Positions 32,853 through 42,214 of a DNA stretch of 64,000 nt are shown in pieces. The notes beneath the pieces are model-generated. The model saw only the letters and a list, made by a program, of their open reading frames with translations, was not told where the DNA came from and did no database searches. The position numbers and the translations under genes were made by a program. The number at the start of each line of letters is the position of its first letter. Position 1 is the first letter of the stretch. The DNA comes from a bacterium 1xD42-67. Its GTDB lineage: Bacteria; Bacillota; Clostridia; Oscillospirales; Oscillospiraceae. The stretch lies in assembly GCA_003612335.1 (NCBI GenBank), contig RAYO01000005.1, positions 124,001 to 188,000 on the forward strand. Reading direction: 5' to 3'.

Positions 32853-34108
32853 GGGAGGACGCTATCCTGACTCCCAGCCAGGTGGGACGATATCTGAAGA
32901 CCATGATGGACCGGGACCACCTCCTGTCCCGGCTCCTGGTGCGGGGGGAGCTGTCCAACTACAAGATGTATCCCTCGGGGCACCACTATTTTACCTTGAA
33001 GGACGGGGAGGGGGCTCTGCGGTGCGTCATGTTCCGCAGCGACGCCCAGTCTCTCCGATTCCGCCCGGAGAATGGGATGCAGGTCATCGCCGCCGGACGG
33101 GTGACCGTCTTCCCCCGGGACGGCCAATATCAGCTGTACTGCGTCCGGCTCACTCCAGAGGGGGTGGGGGACCTGGCGCTTGCCTTCGAGCAGCTGAAGG
33201 AGAAGCTGGCCCAAGAGGGGCTGTTCGATCCCGCCCATAAGCGGCCTATCCCTGTGTTCCCTGAGCGGATCGCCCTCATCACCTCTCCCGCTGGGGCAGC
33301 GGTGCGGGATATGATCCGGATCCTGGACGCCAGGTGGCCTATGGCCCAGGTCAGGGTGATCCCTGTCCGGGTCCAAGGGCCGGAAGCCCCCCAGGAGATC
33401 GCGGCCGCGATCCAGTGGGCCAACTGGCATCAGGCCGCTGACCTGATCCTCACGGGGCGGGGCGGCGGCTCCATAGAGGATCTATGGGCCTTCAATGAGG
33501 AGGTCGTGGCTCGGGCCATCTATGCCTCAGAGATCCCTGTCATCTCCGCTGTGGGCCATGAGCCCGATGTGACCATCGCTGACTTCGTAGCCGACCTGCG
33601 GGCTTCCACCCCCTCCAACGCCGCCGAACTGGCAGTACCAGACCAGAATGAGATCTATGGGGCCCTGTTGGGGGCGGGGGAACGGCTGGAGAGCGCAGTG
33701 TCGGTCCAGCTGTCCCGATACCGCCAGGCCCTGGAGTGTCTGTCTGAGAGCCGCCCTATGACGGATCCCGCCGCCTATTTCCGGGAGAAGCGGCTGCTCA
33801 TGGACTATCAGAGCAGCCGTCTGGTCCATGGTCTCCAGCGCTGTGCCGCAGGGCAGCGGGAGAGGCTGGGGGAGATCTCCGGCCGTCTGCCCAACGGGGC
33901 GGAGCGGACACTGTCCAAGAGCCGGGAGCGGCTGGGGGCCCTGTCCGCATCCCTGGATGCCATGAGCCCCCTGAAGGTGCTGGGACGGGGCTATGCCATC
34001 GTCCAGCGGGAGGATGGGAGAGCTGTCGCCTCTGTCAAAGACGTATCCCCAGGGGATGACCTGAGATTGACATTATCGGACGGCGATGTAGATTGCCGTG
34101 TACTGTGA
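32849..34108 (+). CDS. xseA: Exodeoxyribonuclease VII large subunit
   Basis: 419 residues. The N-terminal OB-fold (TPSQVGRYLKTMMDRDHLLSRLLVRGELSNYKMYPSGHHYFTLKD) is followed by the catalytic domain with ALITSPAGAAVRDM, LTGRGGGSIEDLWAFNEE and SAVGHEPDVTIADFVADLRASTPSNAAE. A coiled-coil region and the usual VLGRGYAIVQ tail close it. It degrades single-stranded DNA in complex with several XseB copies. ATG 32849 overlaps the previous stop. Confidence 0.97.
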   Translation: MREDAILTPSQVGRYLKTMMDRDHLLSRLLVRGELSNYKMYPSGHHYFTLKDGEGALRCVMFRSDAQSLRFRPENGMQVIAAGRVTVFPRDGQYQLYCVRLTPEGVGDLALAFEQLKEKLAQEGLFDPAHKRPIPVFPERIALITSPAGAAVRDMIRILDARWPMAQVRVIPVRVQGPEAPQEIAAAIQWANWHQAADLILTGRGGGSIEDLWAFNEEVVARAIYASEIPVISAVGHEPDVTIADFVADLRASTPSNAAELAVPDQNEIYGALLGAGERLESAVSVQLSRYRQALECLSESRPMTDPAAYFREKRLLMDYQSSRLVHGLQRCAAGQRERLGEISGRLPNGAERTLSKSRERLGALSASLDAMSPLKVLGRGYAIVQREDGRAVASVKDVSPGDDLRLTLSDGDVDCRVL

Positions 34109-34122
34109 AAAGGAGTAGGAGC

Positions 34123-34359
34123 ATGGCTGGGAAAAAGAAGCTGGATTTTGAGGGCGCTATGGCCCGGCTGGAAGAGATCGTATCTCTGCTGGAGCGGGGA
34201 GACGTCCCTTTAGAGAAGGCCATGGCCCTGTTCGAAGAGGGGGCCAAGCTGCTGCGGGAGTGTACGAAGCAGCTGGACGAGGCGGAGCAGAAGGTGGTCC
34301 TGCTCACCGCCGGAGCATCAGAAGAAGTCATGGAGGAGCCCTTTGGGGACGATAACTGA
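34123..34359 (+). CDS. xseB: Exodeoxyribonuclease VII small subunit
   Basis: 78-residue helical hairpin: LDFEGAMARLEEIVSLLERGDVPLEKAMALFEEGAKLLRECTKQLDEAEQKV is the full XseB signature. ATG 34123 follows AAAAGGAGTAGGAG. Partner of the gene directly upstream. Confidence 0.95.
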   Translation: MAGKKKLDFEGAMARLEEIVSLLERGDVPLEKAMALFEEGAKLLRECTKQLDEAEQKVVLLTAGASEEVMEEPFGDDN

Positions 34360-34360
34360 C

Positions 34361-35239
34361 ATGGGAAAAGACTTTACACGTTTGATGGAGCAGGACCGTG
34401 CCGCAGTGGAGGGATATCTGTCCAGGGCATTCGCCGGCGAGCCACGCCACGCCGACCTTCAGGAGGCCATGGAGTACTCCCTGCTGGCCGGCGGCAAGCG
34501 GATCCGTCCGATCCTCGCCCTGGAGACCTGCCGTCTGTGCGGCGGCGACCCGGATAAGGCACTGCCCTTCGCCTGCGCAGTGGAGATGGTCCACACCTAC
34601 TCCCTGATCCACGACGACCTGCCCGCCATGGACGACGACGGCCTGCGCCGGGGCAGGCCCACCAACCATGTGGTCTATGGGGAGGCCACCGCCATCCTGG
34701 CGGGGGACGCCCTCCTCACCGCCGCCTTCGAGCACTTGACGAACGCCGAGCTGCCCGCCGACCGGATCGTGAAAGCGGTGCAGTGCCTGTCCCGCGCCGC
34801 CGGTCCCGCCGGTATGGTGGGGGGGCAGGCGCTGGATATGGCAGGGGAGGGCCGGGCTCTGGACCGGAGGGAGCTGGAGCTGCTCCAGAGTCTGAAGACA
34901 GGGGCCCTCATCTCCGCCGCCGCCGTGCTGGGCTGCATCGCCGCCGGAGGGACCGCCCAGCAGCAGGAACTGGTGGCGGCCTATGCCCAGGCTTTGGGCC
35001 GGGCCTTTCAGGTCCGGGACGACATGCTGGACGTCACCAGTTCCCCGGAGGAGCTGGGCAAGCCGGTGGGCTCCGACCGGATCAACGAGAAGACCACCTT
35101 CGTCACCGCTCTTGGACTGGATGGCTGCGCCGCTCTGGTAGAGGATCTGACCCGGCAGGCCATCGATGCTGTTGACGGCTTTGAGGTGCCCGGATTCCAC
35201 ATCTGGCTGGCCCGGTCTCTGGCCGTCCGGACAAAATGA
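34361..35239 (+). CDS. ispA: Farnesyl diphosphate synthase (IspA-type)
   Basis: Short-chain trans-prenyltransferase, 292 residues, building geranyl/farnesyl diphosphate for undecaprenol and quinone synthesis. First Asp-rich motif DDLPAMDDD and second DDMLD are present, with GGKRIRP, GRPTNH and the Gln of FQVRDDMLD. ATG 34361 is 1 base after xseB. TTG 34343 inside xseB, with GGAGGAG at good distance, is a real alternative that would add six residues. Confidence 0.93.
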   Translation: MGKDFTRLMEQDRAAVEGYLSRAFAGEPRHADLQEAMEYSLLAGGKRIRPILALETCRLCGGDPDKALPFACAVEMVHTYSLIHDDLPAMDDDGLRRGRPTNHVVYGEATAILAGDALLTAAFEHLTNAELPADRIVKAVQCLSRAAGPAGMVGGQALDMAGEGRALDRRELELLQSLKTGALISAAAVLGCIAAGGTAQQQELVAAYAQALGRAFQVRDDMLDVTSSPEELGKPVGSDRINEKTTFVTALGLDGCAALVEDLTRQAIDAVDGFEVPGFHIWLARSLAVRTK

Positions 35240-35254
35240 TCTTCCTGGAGGGAT

Positions 35255-37120
35255 ATGGAATTGACCAAAACTGTCCCCCAAAGGGGATATGAGCCCATCC
35301 TCTCCCACCTGTCTGATCAGGAGGGAGATGCTCTGTGCGCTCAGCTGCGCCAGGAGCTGATAGAGGATGTATCCAAGACTGGGGGACACCTGGCCTCCAA
35401 CCTGGGCGCAGTGGAGCTGACAGTGGCCCTCCATCGGGTGTTCGATACGTCGGTGGATCGGCTGGTCTTCGATGTGGGCCACCAGTGTTACCCACACAAG
35501 ATGATCACCGGCCGGAGGGAGGCCATGCCCACTCTGCGGCAGTATGGAGGGATCGCCGGGTTCCCCAAGCCTAATGAGAGCGTCCACGATTCGTTCATCG
35601 CTGGACACGCCTCCAATTCCGTGGCGGTGGCCCTGGGCATGGCCCGGGCCCGGACCATGCTGAAGGAGGACTGCAAGGTGATCGCCCTCATCGGCGACGG
35701 CGCCCTCACCGGCGGGCTGGCCTATGAGGGGCTGTCCAATGCCGGTGAATGTGGCCAGCAGCTGCTGGTGATCCTCAACGACAACGGGATGTCCATCACG
35801 CCCAACGTGGGCGGAGTGGCGGACCACCTGGCCCGTCAGCGGCTGAAGCCGCAGTACCTCACCTTCAAAAAGCACTACCGCCGGGTCATGAACGCCACCG
35901 GCCCAGGACGGGCAGTGTATCGGGTGACCCATCAGGTCAAGCAGGCGCTGAAGCAGTCCCTGCTGCCCTGCAGCATGTTCGAGAATATGGGGTTCCGCTA
36001 CCTGGGCCCGGTGGATGGACACGACCTGTCCCGGCTGACCAAGATCCTGAAGTATGCGAAAGACCTGGATGAGCCGGTCCTCCTCCACGTCAAGACTGTA
36101 AAGGGGAAAGGCTTTCTGCCTGCCGAGGAGAATCCGGACGCTTTCCACGGAGTAGCTCCCTTCGATCCCCTCACTGGACGGCCCAAGCGGGGACCCGCCG
36201 ACAATTTTTCCGCTGTCTTCGGCCGGACCCTCCTCCGGCTGGCCAAACGGGACGGGCGTGTGTGCGCCATCACCGCCGCCATGGTGAGCGGGACAGGTCT
36301 GGATCAGTTCGCCAAGACCTTTCCCGACCGATTCTTCGATGTGGGGATCGCGGAAGGCTGTGCTCTGTCTATGGCCGCCGGGATGGCGAAGCAGGGGGCG
36401 CTCCCTGTCTTCGCGGTGTACTCCACATTCCTCCAGCGGGCCTATGATATGATCCTCCATGATGCGGCCATCGACGGCCTCCATGTGGTGTTGGGAGTGG
36501 ACCGGGCCGGTCTGGTGGGAGAGGACGGAGAGACCCACCACGGCGTATTCGACGCCGCCTATCTGGACACCATCCCCAATATGACAGTGCTGGCCCCTGC
36601 CAGCTTCGCTGAACTGGAGGTGATGCTGGAGCGGGCCCTGTTCCAGCTCAGCGGACCGGTGGCGGTACGCTACCCCAGAGGCGGAGAGGGGAAGTATTTC
36701 CTGGGCACTGCCGGGGAGGATCCGGCGGCGATCCTGCGCTGGGGCAAGGATATCACGCTGGTGAGCTATGGGACGGAGATCAACGATGTCTTGGAGGCGG
36801 CTGAGCTTTTGGAGGGACGAGGGATCCAGGCAGAGGTCGTAAAGCTAAATCAGCTTACCCCCCTTGTCCCAGAGCTGGTCGAGCTCTCTGTCCGAAAAAC
36901 GGGGACTTTACTGGTGGCAGAAGAGCAGGCGGCACAGGGCGGTGTGGGCCAGCGTTTGGCCGCAGAGCTGGAGTTGGCTGGGTCGCCAGTAAAGACAGCG
37001 CTGGTCAACTGCGGAAGTGGCTTCGTTCCCCACGGGGCCACTGCGCTGTTGAAACAGGACCTATCCCTGGACGGGGAGGGATTGGCCAAAAAAGCGATGG
37101 AGGTGTTGGGTCGTGGCTAA
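35255..37120 (+). CDS. dxs: 1-deoxy-D-xylulose-5-phosphate synthase
   Basis: Thiamine-diphosphate enzyme that opens the MEP isoprenoid pathway from pyruvate and glyceraldehyde 3-phosphate. The 621 residues include GGHLASNLG, DVGHQCYPHKMITGR, the ThDP-binding GDGALTGG from Gly147, FENMGFRYLGPVDGHD and VAVRYPRGG. The catalytic Glu367 is present in GIAEGCALSMAAGMA; the next two residues are Gly-Cys where many DXS enzymes have Gln-His. It sits beside ispA, a product user. RBS CTGGAGGGA; the gene overlaps tlyA by 8 bases. Confidence 0.96.
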   Translation: MELTKTVPQRGYEPILSHLSDQEGDALCAQLRQELIEDVSKTGGHLASNLGAVELTVALHRVFDTSVDRLVFDVGHQCYPHKMITGRREAMPTLRQYGGIAGFPKPNESVHDSFIAGHASNSVAVALGMARARTMLKEDCKVIALIGDGALTGGLAYEGLSNAGECGQQLLVILNDNGMSITPNVGGVADHLARQRLKPQYLTFKKHYRRVMNATGPGRAVYRVTHQVKQALKQSLLPCSMFENMGFRYLGPVDGHDLSRLTKILKYAKDLDEPVLLHVKTVKGKGFLPAEENPDAFHGVAPFDPLTGRPKRGPADNFSAVFGRTLLRLAKRDGRVCAITAAMVSGTGLDQFAKTFPDRFFDVGIAEGCALSMAAGMAKQGALPVFAVYSTFLQRAYDMILHDAAIDGLHVVLGVDRAGLVGEDGETHHGVFDAAYLDTIPNMTVLAPASFAELEVMLERALFQLSGPVAVRYPRGGEGKYFLGTAGEDPAAILRWGKDITLVSYGTEINDVLEAAELLEGRGIQAEVVKLNQLTPLVPELVELSVRKTGTLLVAEEQAAQGGVGQRLAAELELAGSPVKTALVNCGSGFVPHGATALLKQDLSLDGEGLAKKAMEVLGRG

Positions 37121-37925
37121 AAAACGTCTGGATGTGGCGATGACCGAGCTGGGACTGGCAGAGAGCCGGCAGAAGGCCCAGGCCCTCATCATGGCGGGTG
37201 AGGTCTATGTGGATGGACAGAAACAGCTGAAGGCGGGGGCTCCCGTAGGAGAGGACGCCTCCATTCAGGTGAGGGAGAAAGATCCTCTGCGCTATGTGAG
37301 CCGGGGCGGGCTGAAGCTGGAAAAAGCGCTGAAACTGTGGCCCATCTGTCTGGACGGGAGGATCTGCGCTGATATCGGGGCCTCTAAGGGCGGATTCACC
37401 GACTGTATGCTCCAAAATGGGGCGGCGAAGGTGTATGCGGTGGATGTTGGCCGCAACCAACTGGACTGGCGGCTGCGCATCCATCCCCAGGTGGTGTGCA
37501 TGGAGCGGACCAATGCCCGCTATCTGACCGTAGAACAGATCCCAGAACCGCTGGACTTCTTTTCTGTTGATGTGGCGTTCATCTCCCTGGATCTGATCTT
37601 GCCTGCCCTGCGTCCGCTGGTCAAAGAGGGGAGCCAGGCAGTGTGTCTGATCAAGCCTCAATTCGAGGCCGGAAAGGAAAAAGTGGGCAAAAAAGGGGTG
37701 GTCCGAGACCCGGAGGTCCATCTGGAGGTATTAGAGCACTTCCTGGGCCATGCCGCCCGTGCGGGCTTCTCTGTAAAGGATATCACCTTTTCACCGATAA
37801 AGGGCCCGGAGGGCAACATCGAGTATCTGGGCTGGCTCCAGGCCGGAGAGGGCCCGGCTTATGAGGAGGACTTGAGGGCCCTGGTGGACCGCTCCCACAG
37901 TGTCTGGAAGGAGGAGCAGCCATGA
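37113..37925 (+). CDS. TlyA family rRNA 2'-O-methyltransferase
   Basis: 270 residues: an N-terminal S4 RNA-binding domain (KKRLDVAMTELGLAESRQKAQALIMAGEVYVDG), YVSRGGLKLEKAL, then a Rossmann methyltransferase domain with ADIGASKGGFTDCMLQNGA as the SAM site and CLIKPQFEAGKE. Family members methylate 16S and 23S rRNA or act as haemolysin-like proteins; the first is more likely here. It starts at GTG 37113 inside dxs, a coupling often seen in this cluster, and overlaps nadK. Confidence 0.92.
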   Translation: MAKKRLDVAMTELGLAESRQKAQALIMAGEVYVDGQKQLKAGAPVGEDASIQVREKDPLRYVSRGGLKLEKALKLWPICLDGRICADIGASKGGFTDCMLQNGAAKVYAVDVGRNQLDWRLRIHPQVVCMERTNARYLTVEQIPEPLDFFSVDVAFISLDLILPALRPLVKEGSQAVCLIKPQFEAGKEKVGKKGVVRDPEVHLEVLEHFLGHAARAGFSVKDITFSPIKGPEGNIEYLGWLQAGEGPAYEEDLRALVDRSHSVWKEEQP

Positions 37926-38794
37926 AGATCGTACTGAGCTCCAATCCATACCGGGACAGGGGCCTGCGGGTGGCCCTGGAGGCCAGGCGGATCTTGGAAC
38001 ATGCAGGGGCTAAGACCGTCTTGTGCCTGCCCTTCCAGCCTAAGAAAGGGGACCGCCTGGATCTGCCCCGGAACCTGTCTCTGTCAGCACTGGACAAAGA
38101 ACTGCCCACTGCAGATCTTTTGATCTGCTTCGGCGGGGACGGGACCATCCTCCATGCTGCTCGGGACGCTACCCTCCATGATGTGCCTATCCTGGGGGTC
38201 AATACGGGAAGTGTGGGCTTCATGGCGGAGCTGGAACGAGGAGAACTGCCCCTGCTGGCCCCCCTAGTCCACGGCATGTACACCATCCAGGAGCGGATGA
38301 TGCTGGATGTGCGGGTCCTTCGGGGGGACAAGCTGATCTGCCAGGACATTGCCCTCAACGATGCTGTCATCTCTAAAGGATCTATGGCCCGGGTCGCTGA
38401 GATGGAGGTGCTGGCAGACCGTGTAAAGGCCACTTCCATTACAGGGGACGGCGTGATCGTCGCCACCCCCACCGGCTCCACAGCCTACTCCATGTCGGCA
38501 GGCGGGCCCATCGTAGAGCCCACCTCCAACTGTATCATCATCACCCCGGTCTGTGCACATCAGCTGGCTGCCCGCGCCATGGTGCTGGCGCCGGAGCGTG
38601 TGGTCACAGTCCAGCTCCCCAGAGGGAATAGAAAGTATCTATACTTGTCAGTAGATGGTGGGAAAGCCGTCCGTCTGACCGGAGGCGACCGGGTAGAGAT
38701 CCGCCGTTCGGAACGCTGTACCCAGCTGGTGCAGCTGGCCGACCGCAGCTTCTACCAAGTCATCGATCAAAAGCTAGGGGGGCTTGCTCCATGA
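37922..38794 (+). CDS. nadK: NAD kinase
   Basis: Phosphorylates NAD to NADP. GGDG is at residues 71-74, followed by GVNTGSVGFMAEL, ALNDAVISKGSMAR and DGVIVATPTGSTAYSMSAGGPIV, all diagnostic. 290 residues. The ATG start overlaps the tlyA stop, and its own stop overlaps argR, consistent with one polycistronic message. Confidence 0.96.
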   Translation: MKIVLSSNPYRDRGLRVALEARRILEHAGAKTVLCLPFQPKKGDRLDLPRNLSLSALDKELPTADLLICFGGDGTILHAARDATLHDVPILGVNTGSVGFMAELERGELPLLAPLVHGMYTIQERMMLDVRVLRGDKLICQDIALNDAVISKGSMARVAEMEVLADRVKATSITGDGVIVATPTGSTAYSMSAGGPIVEPTSNCIIITPVCAHQLAARAMVLAPERVVTVQLPRGNRKYLYLSVDGGKAVRLTGGDRVEIRRSERCTQLVQLADRSFYQVIDQKLGGLAP

Positions 38795-39243
38795 AAAACG
38801 TACGGCAGAGCGAGATCTTGAAGATCGTCCAGTCCAAGGACGTGGAGACCCAGGAACAGCTCCTGGAGGAGTTGAAGGCCCGGGGCTTCACCACCACCCA
38901 GGCCACGATCTCCCGGGACATCAAAGACCTGCGCCTGGTGAAGGAGCTCACAGGGACGGGGGGCTATCGCTACGCCCAGTCCGACCGGAAAACGTCCTCC
39001 ACCCTAGACACCCGCCTGCGCAATATTTTCAAGGAGGGGGTCGTGTCGGTGGATGTCGCCCAAAATATCGTGGTGGTGCGCACCATGCCGGGCTTGGCTT
39101 CCGCCGCCTGCTCCGCGATGGACTCCATGGACATCGAAGGCATGGTGGGCAGTCTGGCAGGGGATGACACCGGGATCCTCATCATGCGGGACAACGGTCT
39201 GGCCCAGCAATTCACCAGTGAGGTACACAAGCTGCTGAGATAA
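38791..39243 (+). CDS. argR: Arginine repressor ArgR/AhrC
   Basis: 150 residues. Winged helix at about 1-70 (RQSEILKIVQSKDVETQEQLLEELKARGFTTTQATISRDIKDLRLVK) and a hexamerisation/arginine-binding domain with VRTMPGLASAACSAMDSMD and GDDTGILIMRD. It senses arginine and controls its synthesis and breakdown. No arg genes are in the window; linkage to recN is the usual Firmicutes arrangement. Confidence 0.95.
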   Translation: MKNVRQSEILKIVQSKDVETQEQLLEELKARGFTTTQATISRDIKDLRLVKELTGTGGYRYAQSDRKTSSTLDTRLRNIFKEGVVSVDVAQNIVVVRTMPGLASAACSAMDSMDIEGMVGSLAGDDTGILIMRDNGLAQQFTSEVHKLLR

Positions 39244-39266
39244 ATCAGGACAGGAGGGGATGGGCT

Positions 39267-40964
39267 ATGCTCTCCTTACTTCATATCGAGAACATCGCTA
39301 TCATCGAATCGGTGGATATCCAGTTCGGCGGTGGCTTCAATGTCCTTACCGGTGAGACCGGTGCAGGCAAGTCCATCGTCATCGATGCGATCAGTGCCGT
39401 TTTGGGGGAGAGGACCAGCCGGGAGCTGATCCGCACCGGGTCCAAGTCGGCTCTGGTCACCGCTGTCTTCACCGACCTGCCGCAGCTCCCCTGGCTGGAG
39501 GACAACGGTCTGGGCCCCCAGGAGGAGGAGCTGCTGCTCCAACGGGAGATTCGGGGAGACGGGAAGAATCTGTGCCGGATCAACGGCCGGCTGGTGACAG
39601 TGGCACAGTTGCGGGACCTGGGCCGTCAGCTGCTGAACATCCATGGCCAGCACGACGGTCAGCAGCTGCTGGACCCGGAATGTCACTTAGGCTATCTGGA
39701 CAGCTTTGGCAAAACGGGCCCTCTGCTGGAGGGATTTCAGACCTCTTACCGCGCTGTGACAGAGCTGCGGCGGGAGATCGCCTCCCTGGAGATGGATGAG
39801 GCAGAGCGTTCCCGTCGGGTGGATACCCTGGAATACCAGATCCGGGAGCTGGAGCGGGCGGAGCTGTGGCCTGGAGAGGACGAGGAGCTGGATGCCCGGA
39901 AGACCTTGCTCCGAGGGGCGGGAAAGCTGATGGAGGCCCTTCAGGAGGCCCAGTTCGCCCTGTTCGGAGGGGAGGACAGCCAGGGCGCCTGCGACCTGAT
40001 CGGTCAGGCGGAAGGGGCGGTCCGCTCTGTGACCCGTCTGAGCCCCCAATTAGAGGAGCTGGGAGAGAAGCTCATCGCTCTGCGGTACACCGCTGACGAC
40101 GCGGCCGAGACGGTCCGGGATTTCGCCGACGGCTTCGATTTCTCCCCCGAGGAGCTGGACCAGCTGGAGAGCCGGCTGGACGTGATCTACCGTCTAAAAA
40201 AGAAATACGGCCCTACAGTGGCCGACATGCTGGACTATCTGGAACGGTGCAGGACCGAGCTGGAGCAGATCCAGGACGCAGATGACACTATCCAGCACCT
40301 GGAAAAGGAGCTGGACAGGGCCCGGGAAGAGGCCAGAAAGAGGGGAGAGGCACTGTCCAAGGCCCGCCGGACAGCGGCGGGAGCCCTCCAAGAGCGTGTC
40401 CAGGAGGAGCTGCGCCAGCTGGACATGCCCAAGGTGCAGTTCGTCACCGAATTCGCCCCCAGCTCCGCCCAGGATGGTATGGACGACACTGGTATGGACC
40501 AGGTCCAGTTCCTGATGTCCGCCAACCTGGGCGAGGCCCTCAAGCCCATCCAGAAGGTGGCCTCCGGCGGTGAGCTGGCCCGGATCATGCTGGCCCTGAA
40601 GAACGTACTGGCCGAGGACGACGGGATCGGGAGCCTGGTCTTCGACGAGGTGGACACCGGCGTCTCCGGCCGGGCCGCCCAGAAGGTGGCGGAGAAGATG
40701 GCCGACGTGGCCGACCGCAAGCAGGTGCTGTGCGTCACCCATCTGCCCCAGATCGCCGCGATGGCAGACGTCCATTTCATGGTGGAGAAGGGGGAGGAGA
40801 AGGGCCGCACTTATACCAGAGTAGGCTGGCTGGAGCGCCAGGACCGGGAGGAGGAGCTGGCCCGCCTCATCGGCGGGGCCGCCGTCACTGACGCCCTGCG
40901 CAAGAGCGCGGCGGAGCTGCTGGACCAGGCGGAGGCCTATAAGGCGGCGGGACAGAAGAGATGA
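39267..40964 (+). CDS. recN: DNA repair protein RecN
   Basis: SMC-like ATPase that acts early at double-strand breaks. Walker A GETGAGKS is at residues 29-36. Long coiled-coil arms fill about 150-390 around a central hinge, then ASGGELARIMLALKNVL (signature motif), LVFDEVDTGVSGRAAQKVA (Walker B) and the CVTHLPQIAAMAD switch. 565 residues. ACAGGAGGGG precedes the ATG. In Bacillus spoIVB and spo0A follow recN; here an unrelated gene follows. Confidence 0.96.
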   Translation: MLSLLHIENIAIIESVDIQFGGGFNVLTGETGAGKSIVIDAISAVLGERTSRELIRTGSKSALVTAVFTDLPQLPWLEDNGLGPQEEELLLQREIRGDGKNLCRINGRLVTVAQLRDLGRQLLNIHGQHDGQQLLDPECHLGYLDSFGKTGPLLEGFQTSYRAVTELRREIASLEMDEAERSRRVDTLEYQIRELERAELWPGEDEELDARKTLLRGAGKLMEALQEAQFALFGGEDSQGACDLIGQAEGAVRSVTRLSPQLEELGEKLIALRYTADDAAETVRDFADGFDFSPEELDQLESRLDVIYRLKKKYGPTVADMLDYLERCRTELEQIQDADDTIQHLEKELDRAREEARKRGEALSKARRTAAGALQERVQEELRQLDMPKVQFVTEFAPSSAQDGMDDTGMDQVQFLMSANLGEALKPIQKVASGGELARIMLALKNVLAEDDGIGSLVFDEVDTGVSGRAAQKVAEKMADVADRKQVLCVTHLPQIAAMADVHFMVEKGEEKGRTYTRVGWLERQDREEELARLIGGAAVTDALRKSAAELLDQAEAYKAAGQKR

Positions 40965-41033
40965 GCCGGTGATGCTCAGATTCGGTAAGAGCCCGTAAAA
41001 TGTTGATATGATCAGCAGGAAGGGGGCATCGCC

Positions 41034-42053
41034 ATGCGATGCGATCTTCGCACACTGTTCACCTGTCCTCCACGTTCCGAAGAGGAGCTGTTCCGAAAGG
41101 TCAAACGATGTGTTTCTGTCTTTGAGCCGGAGCGGCTCAAAGATCTCAAGCCTGCGCCAGAGGAGGATATCCAGGCCTTGGAGCAGCTGCTCATGGAACG
41201 ATACGGCTGCTCTATCCCAGCATCCTACAAGCTGTACCTGCGGGAGATGGGCCAAGAAGACGGCGGTATCCTCTCCCAAAGGATGGACCACCAGTTGGAG
41301 GAGTGGAAGGGCTTTCGGCACGGAAATATGGCAAAGAGCGCGAAGGACTGCCTTGCACAAGAGAGCCTGTACCGTTGGGTGGAAAAAAAGTCCTCCGGCT
41401 GCCCGCCTTTCTGGATGTTCTTCTACGCAGCCCTTTCCGAGATGGGCTACGGCTTTCTTCTGGATGGTACGTCCTCAGACGAACTGGTGCAGACGGACGG
41501 CGGATACTTCAGCTATTGTCACGATACCTTTTCCAAGCTGTTATTTTTTCTTACCTACAGCAGTCTGATCATATGGATGCTGAAGCATGGCAAGCCCTTG
41601 AAATACAGCGCGGGGACCTTCTCCTCTGGGCTCTCCTGCATCCATGCCATGACCTTTCTCGCCGATGCTCCGCCGGAGTGGACGGTCACTGGTCACGCTC
41701 CGCTGGCGGAGTTCCTGGAAAAGCTGGAGGCGGACCATGGGTTGGAGCCCTGCTGGTTCAGTGGGGATAAGGAGTTCTGTCTATTCGATACCAAGGGCCA
41801 GCCCACGGACATCCATAATTTTTTTGCGCGCTATGCGGCTTTCCATGTGTCCTCTGGTCTTACGCTTTACATAAAATACCATTCTTGGTATCGCCCCAAG
41901 ATCCGGGTCGTGCTTTTGAGCGAGGACCTTCCCCTCACCAAGCAGATAACAGATACTGTTTTGCAGAGGGCCAAGCTGGAAGAGGGGTCTTTGGAATTTA
42001 CAAGATCAGACTGGGAACAGATCCCAAAATGGCTGACCTTCAACCCCTGGTAA
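41034..42053 (+). CDS. SMI1/KNR4-like (SUKH) hypothetical protein
   Basis: 339 residues. The stretch EEDIQALEQLLMERYGCSIPASYKLYLREMGQEDGG (about 42-78) is the characteristic N-terminal core of SUKH/SMI1 proteins, many of which are immunity proteins against contact-dependent or polymorphic toxins. The rest is aromatic and unassigned, with a C-terminal part that may be a second domain. No toxin gene is next to it. RBS GGAAGGGGG. It lies where spoIVB would be expected after recN. Confidence 0.68.
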   Translation: MRCDLRTLFTCPPRSEEELFRKVKRCVSVFEPERLKDLKPAPEEDIQALEQLLMERYGCSIPASYKLYLREMGQEDGGILSQRMDHQLEEWKGFRHGNMAKSAKDCLAQESLYRWVEKKSSGCPPFWMFFYAALSEMGYGFLLDGTSSDELVQTDGGYFSYCHDTFSKLLFFLTYSSLIIWMLKHGKPLKYSAGTFSSGLSCIHAMTFLADAPPEWTVTGHAPLAEFLEKLEADHGLEPCWFSGDKEFCLFDTKGQPTDIHNFFARYAAFHVSSGLTLYIKYHSWYRPKIRVVLLSEDLPLTKQITDTVLQRAKLEEGSLEFTRSDWEQIPKWLTFNPW

Positions 42054-42173
42054 AAAAAGACAGGAGGTGCATCGCCGTTGTTTCGTGAGGTGTGCAGAAA
42101 AGACCGCCGCTGTCTCAAGGGGAGAGCACGGTCGTGCTGAGGCGGGGGCGACCTGGAAACAGAAGATAGAAAT

Positions 42174-42203
42174 GGGGCGCACAGCTGATCAGCTGTGCGC
42201 CCC
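42174..42203 (-). terminator. Perfect 30-bp palindrome after the sodium symporter
   Basis: GGGGCGCACAGCTGA and its exact complement with no loop bases. Downstream on the minus strand comes ATTTCTATCTTCT. It lies 11 bases after the symporter stop and may end that transcript. The core GGGGCGCAC is shared with the hairpin at 6515-6543. Confidence 0.7.
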
Positions 42204-42214
42204 GAACTGTCGTG

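Noticed and set aside
34328-36541. Very long minus-strand open frame opposite ispA and dxs (over 700 codons)
   Set aside because: It lies wholly opposite two well-supported genes, has no ribosome site or recognisable domain, and long antisense frames are expected in GC-rich coding DNA.
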